Part shown: piece by piece, positions 34,463 to 45,714 of the stretch
Layout of the letters: the number at the start of each line of letters is the position of its first letter
How positions within the stretch are numbered: the stretch's first letter is position 1
Assembly (NCBI RefSeq): GCF_029867415.1
Contig: NC_081185.1
Location: 42,850,766 to 42,914,765, forward strand
DNA from: Vicia villosa
Lineage: Eukaryota > Streptophyta > Magnoliopsida > Fabales > Fabaceae
Length of the DNA: 64,000 nt
Direction of reading: 5' to 3'
Position numbers and translations under genes: made by a program
Notes under the pieces: generated by a model
What the model saw: only the letters and a program-made list of their open reading frames with translations
Told to the model about the DNA's origin: nothing
Database searches by the model: none

Positions 34463-34512
34463 CGTCGAGCCATGCGACGTTAAACGAAGCGCTTCGTGGG
34501 AGGCAACCCACG
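34463..34512 (+). ncRNA. Three consecutive RNA hairpins in element D
   Basis: Three stems stand side by side: CGTCG-agccatg-CGACG (34463-34479), the palindrome CGAAGCGCTTCG (34485-34496) and CGTGGG-aggcaa-CCCACG (34495-34512, sharing two bases with the second). I recall similar 'gacgttaaa..agcgct..gggaggcaaccca' blocks in other Athila-type elements, usually between pol and the 3' ORF. Its survival in a copy that lost gag-pol suggests a role in the RNA, for example packaging or translation, but this is inference. Confidence 0.6.
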
Positions 34513-35540
34513 GTTTTAATAATTAATTTTTCTGTTTGTTTTTGTTATTTTCAGGAAATAAAAGAGGACGTCTCTGGTGAAAGCTTGGAAGTGATTATTA
34601 GAGTGCATTACCCTCTGTGAGTCACCTCTCTCAGGCTTGTTCTGAAACATTGAGGCCAATGTTTTGTTCAAGTTTGGGGGAGGCTCTTCTCTTTGCATTT
34701 TATTTTTATGTTATTGGTATGATGTGAAACCATAAAGTGAATTCTGCCCAAATTTTGACCGAAATTTTAATTTTTGTTGAAGAAGTTTTGATCCTAAAGA
34801 GTGATCAGGAATAGTATATAGAGATGAAACGAGGTTTGTTTGAGGACAGGAAGTGCGGAATAATGTGACAAGAAGAGGCTTGTTTAAACACCCTTGGTTC
34901 CCTAAAAGAAATACGAGTCTAACGTGTAGATTTGCACCATAGTACTTGTCTCCTGAGAAGTACTTCTCGAGTAGTTTATTGATACAGTCGGGCATAATTC
35001 AGATTCACTTGCATGGTGATTGGTTGAGAAAAAAAAAGAGATATAAAGTTGGCACCAAATAATGAAAAGGCGGTAAAAGGCAATCGGCTCGCTAAGTTGG
35101 GTAACCCTCACCCGGTTATTCAACCCAAAGGAGATTGATCCCCAAACGTCGTCCAAAAGGACAATATATAACTGCAAAGTTTGAAAATTTTATCGGTAAT
35201 AAAAAGTAGTCAATGCTGCTAGTTTGGTGCCACGAAAAGAAAATAAGAAGCCTTGATTCGTCTCATGCAGGTGATGAGTATTATAAGAGATGCAGTGCCT
35301 TAATATGATTGTCTGAATGAAAGAGGAGGAAAATCAGAAAGAGACTTAAGTGCAAAGCATAGTTGGAGAGGTATCCGAAACGGGAGCTTGAGGTTTAATG
35401 TGGTAACAAAACTCGTCGCGTCATGTGAATGTCGAACCAACTGTTTCTTGATCAATACATATGGATATCTCACGTATGAACACCGTGTGCTTTGAGGGTC
35501 ATTAACTTTTGTAATTGTCACTTGAGGACAAGCAACGATT
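34513..35540 (+). other. 3' non-coding interior of element D
   Basis: No long frame and no domain. AAGTTTGGGGGAGGCTC (34670-34686) is an internal copy of a polypurine-like run; the real one is at 35541-35556. The rest is ordinary 3' internal sequence of an Athila-like element. Confidence 0.5.
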
Positions 35541-35556
35541 TAAGTTTGGGGGAGTT
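35541..35556 (+). other. Polypurine tract of element D
   Basis: TAAGTTTGGGGGAGTT stands directly before the 3' LTR start TGATCAGTGG; it is the priming site for plus-strand DNA synthesis. Confidence 0.85.
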
Positions 35557-37092
35557 TGATCAGTGGTTTTCCCACATATATTTACCGTTGTTTTTAAGTA
35601 TGTTTAAGTTATGTTATTGAGTGTTTTATTTCTTTATTCTACATTTTATGCTTTGGTTGTGTATTTTACTGTTTGCAGGCTTAAAGGAATAAATCGAGAC
35701 AAATCAATGCCAAAAAGTACAAAAAGGGGAGTTTTGAAGGAAGTGAAAAGGCAAGCTACATGAGGTCTGACACGACCAACTGTGTCACCTGAAACTGGCC
35801 GTGTTAGGATGAAGCGTGGCCAAGAAAATGCAAAAGGGATGAAAGTCACGGGGCTGACACGACTCGTGTTAGCAAGTGTGAGATCTGGAAATTTTCAGCA
35901 TGTTTCTCATCGTGACAGGTGTGTAGTATTTTGATCATAACTAGAGCTTCGTAACTCCGATTGACGCGGTTCCGGTGGAAAAATTTCTCTAACGAAAAGG
36001 GCTACAACTTTGATGAAGAACACAAAGCCAAATTATGAAGTTAACGTCTTACACGGACCGTGTTAATCAACACGGCCACCCATGTTGAAATGTGGCTGGA
36101 AATGCGAGTTTGAACCAAAGTCAGAGGATCAACACGGGCGCCCGTGTGCAGGAACACGGCCCGTGTTGATGAGCGCAGGCTGAATATGTGTTTATAAGCT
36201 TCCTTACTCAAATGAGATCATTAAGGGTATTCTTGGCATTTGGTTTCAACCAGAATGGATGATTGATTATTAAAACAACTTTAGGGCAAGAGAGAGGGGA
36301 CACGATTGAAGATTGGAGAAAACAAGGGTTTGGCAGAGAAGAAGGTCTTCATGAACGGAAGCGATTGAAGATCAACTTTCATCTCAATTCTTGTAATGTA
36401 TCTATTTTATAATTTGTTTTCTTTGAACAATATGAGTAACTAAACCCGAATGCTAGGGGGTGTCCCTGATTTGACTCCATAATGATTTTGAATTCCTGAA
36501 TTCATTAATAGATTTGTTTTCTTATTTAATTTAATTGTACAAGGTTTTTATGCTTTCTTTGTCGGACCAACAAGATTGATTTACGGTTAACAACCAGCTG
36601 GACAGCGGTTGTTAAGGTTTTTGTACGATTAGACTATAGTAGATATCACCTAGGACTAGGGATACCCTATAGTTACCGGTTAACTCTTGATAACATAAAG
36701 GCTTGATTTCATCATAATTCTCTAAGGACTTAGGAGTTAGGATGAATGTTCAAAGGTTTTCCCACTAAGGACTTAGGGGAAAATAATCTAAAGGACGGTA
36801 ATTAAAGGTTATGAACTTGTTGAAGAGATCTAAATCCAAGGTTATTACAGGAACAATCACACACTATACCCCTAGCATAATACTCATATTTGTCAAAAAG
36901 CCGATTTACTTTTCTGCTTATTTTAATTATTTTTTAGTGACAATTTGCAAACAAAACCCCAATATTAGTTTTTGTTTAATTGATCTATAATTTGAACTCG
37001 ATATTACTACGCAGTCCTTGAGATCGACATTCGGGGAATTTCCCTATTATTACTACAGAGGCAAAATAGTACACTTGCTATTTTACCGATCA
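35557..37092 (+). repeat. 3' LTR of element D
   Basis: Same length as the 5' LTR, with about 20 single-base differences and no indel that I can see. It keeps the TATA box and the palindrome cluster (one G-to-A change in GCGCGGGC). Confidence 0.92.
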
Positions 37093-37097
37093 ACAAT

Positions 37098-37690
37098 CAA
37101 GTTGATTTTCCTAAGGAGTCCGAGAGCTTGCTTGACTTCCTTGTTATATGCCAGAAAAAAGAAGTTTTAAGTCATGTTGTGCCCAAGGTGCAGCAACGTC
37201 TTCGACAAAAAAGCGGGTGAGAATATTGAAAATTATAGAAAAGTCAAAGAAAGAAGGAGCCAAAGGGATTCAAAGAACTGGTATGTCTTCAACAAAATGG
37301 GGATACCCAGAAGACAGAACCAAGGAGATCAGAAAATGCGTTCGAACCACAGATCTTCTTTTAAGCCAACTGCAGAGACACCGAAAGGGAAGTGGGTTAA
37401 GCCCACACATAGGTGGGACCAGGACTAGGCAAAATGGAAAAACTTTGAGGTTTGAAGAGGTTCTTATATGGAGTATATAAGGGAATTTCAAGTCAAAAAA
37501 CAATAAACATATGGTCCCAACAATTATAAAGGAAAAAACCCAATGTCCAGATCCCATTGGCGAAGAGAGAAAAGGAGACAAAAGGCATAAAGGGAAGCCA
37601 AGGATAGAATGGCTGCAGAGTCAAGCAGCAATGTGCCACTGTGAAGTGGGAAGAATGTGAGACAAGAAAATGAAACGGGTCGAAGTTGAA
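37098..37690 (+). pseudogene. gag (to pro) of element E, second part
   Basis: This continues the gag-end region of element E after the insertion of D. Readable pieces include KESESLLDFLVICQKKEVLS, PKGKWVKPTHRWDQD and NPMSRSHWRREKRRQKA, which are basic, gag-end-like stretches of a legume gypsy polyprotein. They lie in different frames and are separated by stops. The element stops near 37690, where unrelated mobile-domain sequence begins; the 3' half of E (pol and 3' LTR) is absent from the window. Confidence 0.55.
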
Positions 37691-37721
37691 GAACTTCACT
37701 AAGAGTCCAATGTCTTAGAAG

Positions 37722-39032
37722 GTGAGGAGAATAGTTCAGGATTTCCATTTGATGGACTTTGCTGGAAGCTTATTAACGATGTTGGACGCCTCCCTATTAT
37801 CAGCTTTTGTTGAGAGGTGGTACCCGAAGACATCATCATTTCATCTTCCATTTAGGGAGATGATGGTTACTTTAGATGATATGGATGCCCTCTTTCACAT
37901 TCCGATTGCTGGTACATTTTTCACACCAATTATAGGGACCATGCGACGACGGTCCGCATGGTTATGGATGCGTTGGAGGTTGATGAGGTGGAGGTGTTGA
38001 GTGAGTTTGGTGAGACTCGATGCTTTCACCTTAGAATGTCTTGGTTGAGGAGGATTTATCAAGATCTTGTGCATGTAGAGAGGTACCAGGTTGTCGCTAG
38101 GGCGTACATACTACATCTAGTGGCATGTACTCTCTTTGCGGACAAGACTGGAGTTTATGTAGATGTTTACTATATTTCTCTATTCAGCGCCCTTTACAAC
38201 CCATGTTGGGCTTGGAGAGTGGCGGCATTGACGATCCTGTACACGAAGCTTGATGTTATATCTCGTCCTGACACCAGACAGCTTGCTAGTTACATGAGCT
38301 TGTTACAAGTATGTTATAATTTATAACATGTTTTTGTGTTTAATTATAATTAACCTGAGCTTTATGGTTTTTATTTATGTAGTGTTGGATCTACGGGCAC
38401 TTCCCCCACATCTATGAGCGCAAGATCCAGCGTGTTGCGGCTGCTGACCCTTGTGCGAAGAGGTTAAAGGCCAAACAGGCCATTCCAGGAGGTTTCATTA
38501 AGTACAGGCGGATGCTGGATGCCCTGACCCTAGATGATGTCATCTAGACACCGTATACAGATCACCGCCCTCATTGTCCTTTTGATGTATCTTCCTTATA
38601 TTTAGTGTATGTCAAATGGGAGAGACATGTGGCTAAACACTTGCCTGGGAGGTGTCTACACCAGTATGGTTAAATACAAGGCATTCCATGTCCGATTCTA
38701 GAGGCTCCATGGTTTCAGAGTCAATTCCTCAACTCCCCCGTGAGATTGATATAGTCGTCGCGGTTCAGGAACTTGGGCACTGCAAGGATGGATACCTGGA
38801 AAGGTTCCACGGTGTACCACTTGCCGTAACATCTGATGTTCTAGGGCCTTCAGGTACTAGGGATTCTTCCGATCCATCACCACCACCTCCACCTCCAGTA
38901 GGTGATCAGGACAGCCGCCTACAGTTCAACGTTGTTCACTTAGATAGACTCATGGGTTTGATGAGCCCTGATGAAGAGGTCCATACTATTTTATCTAGGT
39001 TAGCTGATGTTGCGCGTGGAGGGCCTATGTAG
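37722..39032 (+). pseudogene. Plant mobile domain (MAIN/PMD-type) pseudogene
   Basis: Exon 1 shows the plant mobile domain: LSAFVERWYPKTSSFHLPF, EMMVTLDDMDALFHIPIAG, then after a one-base frame change near 37926-37934 YRDHATTVRMVMDA and HVERYQVVARAYILHLVACT, ending RQLASYMSLLQ. A 74-bp intron with GT...AG borders (38309-38382) leads to exon 2, CWIYGHFPHIYERKIQRVAA. That exon has a TAG at about 38546 where Trp is expected (VI-stop-TPYTDHRPHCPF), reads on to HLPGRCLHQYG, and needs a second frame change near 38690 to reach the C-terminal segment with six prolines ending at 39032. The intron shows it is not a processed copy. Related domains in plants act in silencing and genome stability, and are also carried by transposable elements. 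This copy is dead. Confidence 0.8.
38309..38382 (+). other. Intron of the mobile-domain pseudogene
   Basis: GTATGTT at the 5' end, TTTATGTAG at the 3' end, AT-rich inside, and it joins SLLQ to CWIYGHFP exactly as the domain requires. Confidence 0.75.
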
Positions 39033-39052
39033 ATTTATTATTATATGGTTTT

Positions 39053-41043
39053 TGTTGTACCCCAATTTTTGACCCTGAGATCCCATATCATTTTGTGCAT
39101 AACATGGTCATTATCATCATCATTATTGTTCATATGTCATTTTCTAACAAATATACAAAAAAAAAGAGATTGTGTTTTCCTTGTTGCTTGTTTTCCAAGG
39201 CAGATAATTGATCAAGAAGCTCAGGAAAAATTAGGGTTTTCAGGCCACAAAGGAGTTCAAACATTCTCATATTCTAAAGTAGTTCCCTTTATCAAAAACA
39301 AAGTCCAAGGATGGCCCAAATCAAAATCGATAACTTTCAAATTCATCTGGTGCACAAATTAGGGTTTAACCTAATTCATCTAGGAAGTTGACTTTTAATC
39401 AGGACATGGCTCCATGGCTCAAACTATGATTCAATGATCTTCAATTCAACATTATAATCCACTTACACCATACATTTGAAGAAAAGAGCTTGATTCAATT
39501 GAAATCCACAATATTGCAGTTCATTTGGAAAAGGTCAATTGTGTGGGTCAACCTTTGACTTTTGAGAAATTGGTCAACTATGGACTTTTGAGGATCAAAA
39601 TAATCACCATATGATTATTAAAGTCATTTAATCAAGAAAAATCAAGAAAAATCAATCAAGAATAAAAAAGTCAACAAAAGTCAAAATTAGGGTTTTAAGT
39701 GATTTTGACCTCATTTTGGGAACATCAAAATTCACCTACAAACTCAAAAATCTCCAAACATGAAAGTTGAAGATTTTGATCAAACAAACAACTTTGCCAC
39801 TTATAACATTTCTTCAAAAAGTGATTAATTTGAGAGATATTGGAGCAAGAAGTTTATTTAAAAAAACTTAGAGAAAATTTTTAAGTGTTTTAACATGGAT
39901 TTCTTCCAACTTTATGGTCATTTTTCACCAAGATCCAAAATGAGTTTGAGAAAACTTTCAATAAGTGGATTGAAGTATGTATCAAGGGCTTTCAAATTGT
40001 TTCTATGAACAAACTAACTCCTTTTGAGCTAATTTTTTGCAATCTCCTTATTTATGTGATATATTTTGTGAATATATTTTAAAAATCTAAAAATATTTTA
40101 TTTTAATCATTTTAAATTAAATCAAAAAATAGTATTTTTATGCCTTTTAAGACCTTTTAGTCAAAAATAAAAAAATGATTTCTTCACCAAATGTCTTGAT
40201 TAAATTTGTGTGACTATTTTAGAACTTGCCCTAGTTTCCTTTGAAGTTCATGCCATGCTCCCTTAGTTGCTCACTTAGGGGTTTGCACAACTTTAGAAAA
40301 TGATTAGGCTTAGGTGTACATAACCAAAACCCTAAATCCCTAATTTCATGATCCTTTGATCTTTTGATCACAAAAAATTTCATGTTAATATAACTTGTTG
40401 CTTTGATCATTGTCTTTGTTTATGTACAAATACTTATTGATTTTTATCCTTGTACACTTGTACTTTATTTATTGTATTATCATTGTATGTATACTTTGTT
40501 TACTAACCCATATGCATGAGATATTTATCCATCCATCATCCCATCATATTCATTCATACATGAAATGATTCCAAGATGGAACTACAAAAAGATTTTGGCC
40601 ACTTTGGCTCTTTTATTTTCCTTTTAAGAGGAACTACAAAAGCTCTGACTTCCTTATTGTTAAAGGGGTATGTAAGCCTAAGATGCGATATCTTATCGAG
40701 CTTACTTTTAAAAACCTTCTTTTCTCATCCTCCCACTCTATTTAAACAAAAAAACACAAAGGAATTTTCAAAATAACAACAACAATAATAAAATTATTTT
40801 CAAAGAGGTTCCTATGGAGTACCATAGATGTGAGGGGTGCTTAAAACCTTTCCCTTGCATAACAAACTCCCCGTACCTAAATCTCTGTTTATTTTATTGG
40901 TTTTGATTTTAAAAACTTCTATGGGTTTTATTCGTTCTTTCTCCCATTTCCTTTGGAAACAATAAGGCGCGGTGGTGACTCTATTTAAAACATATGAGCT
41001 AAGTCAATTTATTGGCTTTAGTTTAAAAAATTTCACCACTACA
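39053..41043 (+). mobile_element. 5' LTR of Ogre/Tat-like element F (2.0 kb)
   Basis: Starts TGTTGTACCCCAATTTTTGA and ends at TTCACCACTACA. It has the late conserved block (gaggggtgcttaaaacctttccc, about 40830-40860) and 'gcgcggtggtgactct'. A primer-binding site follows, so it is a 5' LTR. It begins only 20 bp after the stop of the mobile-domain pseudogene, with no polypurine tract before it. Confidence 0.75.
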
Positions 41044-41049
41044 GAAAAG

Positions 41050-41067
41050 TGGCGACCCTGGTGGGGA
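41050..41067 (+). other. Primer-binding site of element F
   Basis: TGGCGACCCTGGTGGGGA, seven bases after the LTR end, is a Tat/Ogre-type tRNA primer site. Confidence 0.8.
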
Positions 41068-41893
41068 TGTTAGCTAAATTATTGGTGCATCTTTATAGGG
41101 ATTGACCCTATCTTTGTTTATATTATTGTTATTGTTGTATATACTTTTATTTTGAACTTCCTATGTGAATACTTGTTACTTTTGTGGGTTGTATTGGGAA
41201 AGGGCTTGATTCCCCCTTGTGGTGAGATAAATCTTAACCCGGATTTGAGTGTAACTTATGATAGGAGACTGGTATAGTCATTTTGATCTCGAGGGAGTAG
41301 TCCCAAAGAAGTCAATTTGAGATCCATCGCTCAGGGGAGACCTCTTTGGAAGTAACTTTGTTGACCGAGTTAATTGGAAAAACATCGTTGCGTTCAACTA
41401 GCTTGTAGAAGCTGGGGACCTAGAAACACCTTAACCAATCTTGGCCATTAGGAAGGAGTGTGGAAACTTTATTTGGATTCAATTCCAGAATGGTTGTTAC
41501 ACGATACTACACTCAGATGAGGTTCTCTTGGAATATTATTCAAACAAGTAAGTTAGTTGCGACCTTTATAATTTCAAAGTTGAGCTTCTTGAGTCTGAGA
41601 ACTCTTTAGAATCTTGTTCAGAATGTACAAAATAACCATAGTACACACCTTTGGGATGGGTAGACCTTTGACTCTATGCTCGTGACATTTAACCCTTGAA
41701 CCCCATGTTTTTACTATGCTTGAATTCATGCATCCATGCATTTTAAAACCAAAATATCTTTCAAGGAATTAAAAGAAACCATTTTGTAAACATTATAGGA
41801 ATGGAACTTGAAAGAAGGAAAACCAAGAATTTAAAGGTAGAAGAGTTGAGAAAGCTAGGATCTTTAATTGTTAGTCAAAAGAGTTTCTGTGAC
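41068..41893 (+). mobile_element. Leader and start of gag of element F, truncated by J
   Basis: An untranslated leader of about 730 bp is followed by an ATG at 41801 reading MELERRKTKNLKVEELRKLG, an Ogre-type gag amino terminus rich in Lys, Arg and Glu. After 31 codons the sequence is cut at GTGAC (41889-41893) by an LTR start TGTCACACCC. The rest of F is beyond J, outside the window. Confidence 0.6.
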
Positions 41894-42400
41894 TGTCACA
41901 CCCTAAATTTTTCCCTGACTTTTCATATCATTTTGTCCAAAGTCTTTCATCTACATTATTGCATCATAGCCATGTCATCTGTTTAGGATTCATCTTACAT
42001 TCGCATTTGCATCACATTTCATATTTTAACTTGAAAAGTCAGAGCATTGACTTTTTATTTGTTATGTTTTTATTTCCTTTGTATTCTACACTTCTATTTC
42101 AAATTATTTTTAATTAGCATTAATAATTAAAATTATGCTTTAACTATTAATGTCAATTTAATTAAAGTTGAAATATGAATGATTGTATTGCATTTGCAAA
42201 TGTCCATTACAAATCCATTTGTATCTATGCCTAAATGAATGGTTGGGCTATAGCAAGGTTTGAGGCCCAAGTCATTTTGTATTTGTTTCAATAATTAATT
42301 TTGAGTAGAAATAAAAGGTTTTATTGTACAGAAGTCATGTGATTTACAATTGCATACAGCATGTACAAAATGACAATAAAAAAGAAAGAATAAAAGCTTC
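41894..42400 (+). mobile_element. 5' LTR of Ogre-like element J, first part
   Basis: TGTCACACCCTAAATTTTTC is an Ogre/Tat LTR start. After about 400-500 bp it breaks off where a copia fragment begins. The LTR end at 62975 lacks a start of its own, is in the same orientation, and has a primer-binding site, so the two are best read as one LTR split by copia element A. The exact right edge lies somewhere in 42300-42640. Confidence 0.55.
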
Positions 42401-43361
42401 ATGTTTCTGATGACAACTAAAGATGTGAATCTGATGACAGGTATGACTCCTACAAATCTTTTGGGCTGGTCTAAATCAAGTTGGATACACCAAAGTGTAT
42501 CTAACCAGAATGTCGAGTGGAATGTCATAACTATGCACTGCTACATCAAAAACTATGTGGAAGACAAACAAAATTCTACACAAAGATCAACTACTGATCT
42601 AGATGTGGTTAATAAGCTGGATATGAAGGTCCTCCTGGTTCACAAAAAGATCCTTCAGTTGTCATCCCATTACAACAACTCTAGTGTAAGCATAAATTGC
42701 ACTTTTCCCACATAAACAAGTTTAAAACTCAGTCACTTCATTGAGATGCCTCAACAATCTCTGCTCTTCTCGTCCAAAGCAATTCTTTGTCTAAACATGC
42801 ATACAGAGGTGACTAGTCCTGACAGGATCTTGAATGATGCACAGTTGAGAATGGTACATATGGTGCATATTGAAGATGATTCTAACGATAGTGACAAGAT
42901 TGTTCCTAACAATATCAATGACATTTTCACAAAAGCTCTTGATGCTACACAGTTTGAAAACTTGCGGAGAAAGTTAGGACTCTGCATCCTTGAGGAACCA
43001 TAGATTTAAAAACAAAAAAAAAATTGGGGAGAATACAGTAGTTTGCTTTGGCAACTTTTATGGCCAAACAGGGGGAGAAGTAGTAATGTCACCCCATAAC
43101 AACAAGTATGGTGGTTGTGTGATCAACAAATCTGAAGTACTTATTATTTTTGTGTTGATCTTTTTGTGCTTGTGTTGCTCTTGTGGTGTGGTTGGTTTTT
43201 ATATGTTTGAGCACTGTGTGCATACTGGTGGTGTATGTTGTCTATACTGTATTAGCTCTGATTACTCTGATTGTGTTTTGGTTTCTTTGTTTCTGCTGCA
43301 AGTGCTTCTCTGATATGGTGTGATAGGTTGTTTTAGCCAAAAATTTTCCAAAGGGGGAGAT
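42401..43361 (+). mobile_element. 3' internal fragment of copia family A, left copy
   Basis: From about 42641 it matches 58387-59106 closely, ending in the polypurine tract CAAAGGGGGAGAT and the LTR. The frame 42746-43003 (MPQQSLLFSSKAILCLNMHT...) ends with NDIFTKALDATQFENLRRKLGLCILEEP, the carboxyl end of a SIRE-type copia polyprotein. The region 42401-42640 has no counterpart in the right copy. No integrase or reverse transcriptase is present. Confidence 0.65.
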
Positions 43362-44294
43362 TGAAGATGTTTTCGTGTTGGCTGCATTTGTGGTAAAACA
43401 TACCTGAGTGTTTAATGTCTTGACTGATGTCATGACATGTTTGATATTGTGTTATGCAGGCTGCATATGTGTTAAGCTAATACAGGTTCCGTAGTGAATG
43501 TCATGACCGATGTCATGACATCCTTGTGTGACAGCATGAGCTGTTATATTTTATTAATTGTGTTTCCTGATTTCTCTCAATCTACAATTTAGGAAACCTT
43601 TTATTGAATGTTGAATATTTCATCTAGAAGATTTTGCTGATAGCACATTCTGTAACAAATAGATGGCGTGTAAATTAGGTTAACTTGGTTAACCCTTATT
43701 TGTTTCTAAAAAAGCCCAAGGCCCAAGAGCTGCATATAAAAAGTCTGCAATCCTAATTTGAAATGCAGAGAGAGTAAATTGTTAATTGTGAAGAACGATA
43801 GTTCTGTAGCTGTCTCTTGTACTCCAAGCAATTGTCTTTGATGATTGTGTTAGAATAGGTTGTTTGTGTTAATTGTCACTCTAAGCTTTTAAGCACGAGT
43901 GTGTCTCTCTTGATTGAAGCTTTTAAGAAAATCAAGGTGTGTTTTTGAAGTGTGTCTTCTCTCTGAATTTATGTAATGTTTATTTGTAATCACTGCTGTG
44001 ATTGAGGGGGGTGAGTGGAGATACTCGGGTCTAGGAATAGATTGGAATTACATTGGGTAGGTTTTAATTGAGGAGTTATAAACGGGGGAGTTTAACTTCG
44101 AATTAATTCTGCTTATATTGGATTCCCTCCTTGGCTTAGTAGTCCCCAGAGTAGTCTGTTTAAACCGAACTGGGTAAACAATTATGTGTATTCTTTATTG
44201 TTTTTATGCGTTTCTGTTTTAATTATCTATGCTGTGTAATTGTGGATGTCATAACATCTAGCAAGACATCGAGCATGAGTTACTAGAATTTTCA
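43362..44294 (+). repeat. LTR A1 of copia element A (933 bp)
   Basis: Runs from TGAAGATGTTTTCGTGTTGG to TTACTAGAATTTTCA. It has a polypurine tract on its left and a primer-binding site on its right, so it serves as 3' LTR for the left fragment and 5' LTR for the element to the right. TATAAAAAG at 43735 is the TATA box. Its partner is 59107-60040. Confidence 0.85.
43735..43742 (+). promoter_or_regulatory. TATA box of LTR A1
   Basis: GCATATAAAAAGTC is kept in both LTRs (about 59480 in A2). Confidence 0.6.
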
Positions 44295-44296
44295 AT

Positions 44297-44308
44297 TGGC
44301 ATCAGAGC
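44297..44308 (+). other. Primer-binding site of copia element A
   Basis: TGGCATCAGAGC matches the initiator tRNA(Met) site common to plant copia elements (usual form TGGTATCAGAGC, one difference) and follows the LTR end by two bases. Confidence 0.85.
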
Positions 44309-44365
44309 AGGCACCCTGCCTGTTTACATCTGGGTGAGATCTAGGGACATAAAAATTCTGGTACT

Positions 44366-45714
44366 ATGGAGAAGGAACTGCTAGTGTTTGGGAATAGACC
44401 ACCCCTATTATATGGCTCTAACTATGACTACTGGAAACCTCGTATGGTAGCAGTCATAAAGTTTGTGGATAGCAAGGCCTGGAGAGCTGTGGAAAGCAGA
44501 TGGAAACAACCTGAAAAGGTTATGGAAGATGGAACCACTGTTCTAATTCCTGAAACTCAATGGAACAAAAATAGAGAAAAGAGCTAGCTTTGGGAAATTC
44601 CAAGACGCTAAGTGCCTTTTTCAATGGAATTGACAAGAACATTTTTAGCCTTGTGCAACACTGTGAACTAGCTAAAGAAGCTTGGGATATTCTCAAAACA
44701 ACACATGAAGGCACATCCAAGGTAAAGATGTCGAGACTTCAAATGCTTACCACTAAGTTTGAAAATCTCAAGATGAAAGAGGATGAAACCATTTATGAAT
44801 TCTATATGAATGTCCTTGAGATTTCAAATAACTCAGGAGCCTTAGGAGAAAAAATGTTTGAGGAAAAATTGGTAAGAAAGATCCTCATATCACTGCCTAA
44901 GCGATTTGATTTGAAGGTGACTGCCATAGAGGAAGCCCAAGACATCAGCAACATGAAGTTGGACGAACTCATTGGCATTCTACAAACCTTTGATTTGAGT
45001 ATCTGTGAGCCTGTTGAAAAGAAGAACAAAAGCGTAGCTTTTGTCTCCAACACTAATGATAATTCAAGAGAAAGCAATGGTAGAAGTGATGAAAATCTAT
45101 CAGAAGCCATAGCCATGCTTGGAAAATAATTCAACAGACTTATTAAAAGGGTTGATCAGAAGTCCAGACCCAATGTCAAGAACACTTCCAATGATATCAG
45201 CCAGACCTATGACTTAAGCAGAAGACTCAAAGCTGAGGAGAAGCCCAATCAAGGGAAAGGGGTTCAGTGTCATGGATGTGAAGGATTTGGACACATAAGA
45301 GCTGAATGTACTACCTACCACAAGGAGCAAAAGAAAGGACTGTCTGTCACTTGGTCTGATGAAGACTCTGATTCTGAAGAAGAAACTGCAAGACATGTCA
45401 CAGTTCCAACAAGATTCTATGAATCTGTTGATGATTCTAGTGATGATGAGCTGAGCTTTGATGAACTTGCTGCCTTATACAAGAAGTTGTGTATGAAGAA
45501 TGCTGAAGTCTGCAAACAAGTGGAGAAGCAAGAGATAATCATAAGAGAGTTAGAAACTGAGAAGAATAAACATCTTGCAACCATAGACTCTCTCAGTAGT
45601 GAAGTAAGCATGTTGAACTACAAACTTGATCAAATGACCAAATCCTTCAAAATGCTGAACAATGGAACTGATACTCTAGAAGAAATTCTGGAGTCTGGAC
45701 AAAGAACAGGAGAC
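44366..45714 (+). pseudogene. gag of copia element A, first part
   Basis: Starts MEKELLVFGNRPPLLYGSNY at 44366 with the copia gag amino-terminal domain (YDYWKPRMVAVIKFVD). A one-base shift between about 44560 and 44590 moves reading to LGNSKTLSAFFNGIDKNIF, followed by the UBN2-type gag core (AKEAWDILKTTHEGTSKVKM, KILISLPKRFDLKVTAIEEA). A TAA at 45127-45129 replaces an expected Gln. Beyond it, in the same frame, are a zinc knuckle CHGCEGFGHIRAEC (about 45270-45310), an acidic segment and a coiled coil. The frame stops at Asp (45712-45714), where element B is inserted, and resumes in frame at 54539. Capsid-like function in the intact family; this copy is dead. Confidence 0.8.

Larger units (their letters stand above)
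32105..37092 (+). mobile_element. Complete non-autonomous Athila-like element D, TSD ACAAT
   Basis: Two LTRs of exactly 1536 bp (32105-33640 and 35557-37092) bound a 1.9 kb interior. ACAAT stands on both sides (32100-32104, 37093-37097). The primer-binding site TGGCGCCGTTGCCGGGGA is the one used by Athila-type Ty3/gypsy elements. There is no gag, protease, integrase or reverse transcriptase; the interior holds one broken ORF, a hairpin block and a polypurine tract. By eye the LTRs differ at only about 20 sites, so the insertion is young compared with its host element E. It would need proteins from an autonomous relative. Classing it as a large retrotransposon derivative is reasonable. Confidence 0.92.
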
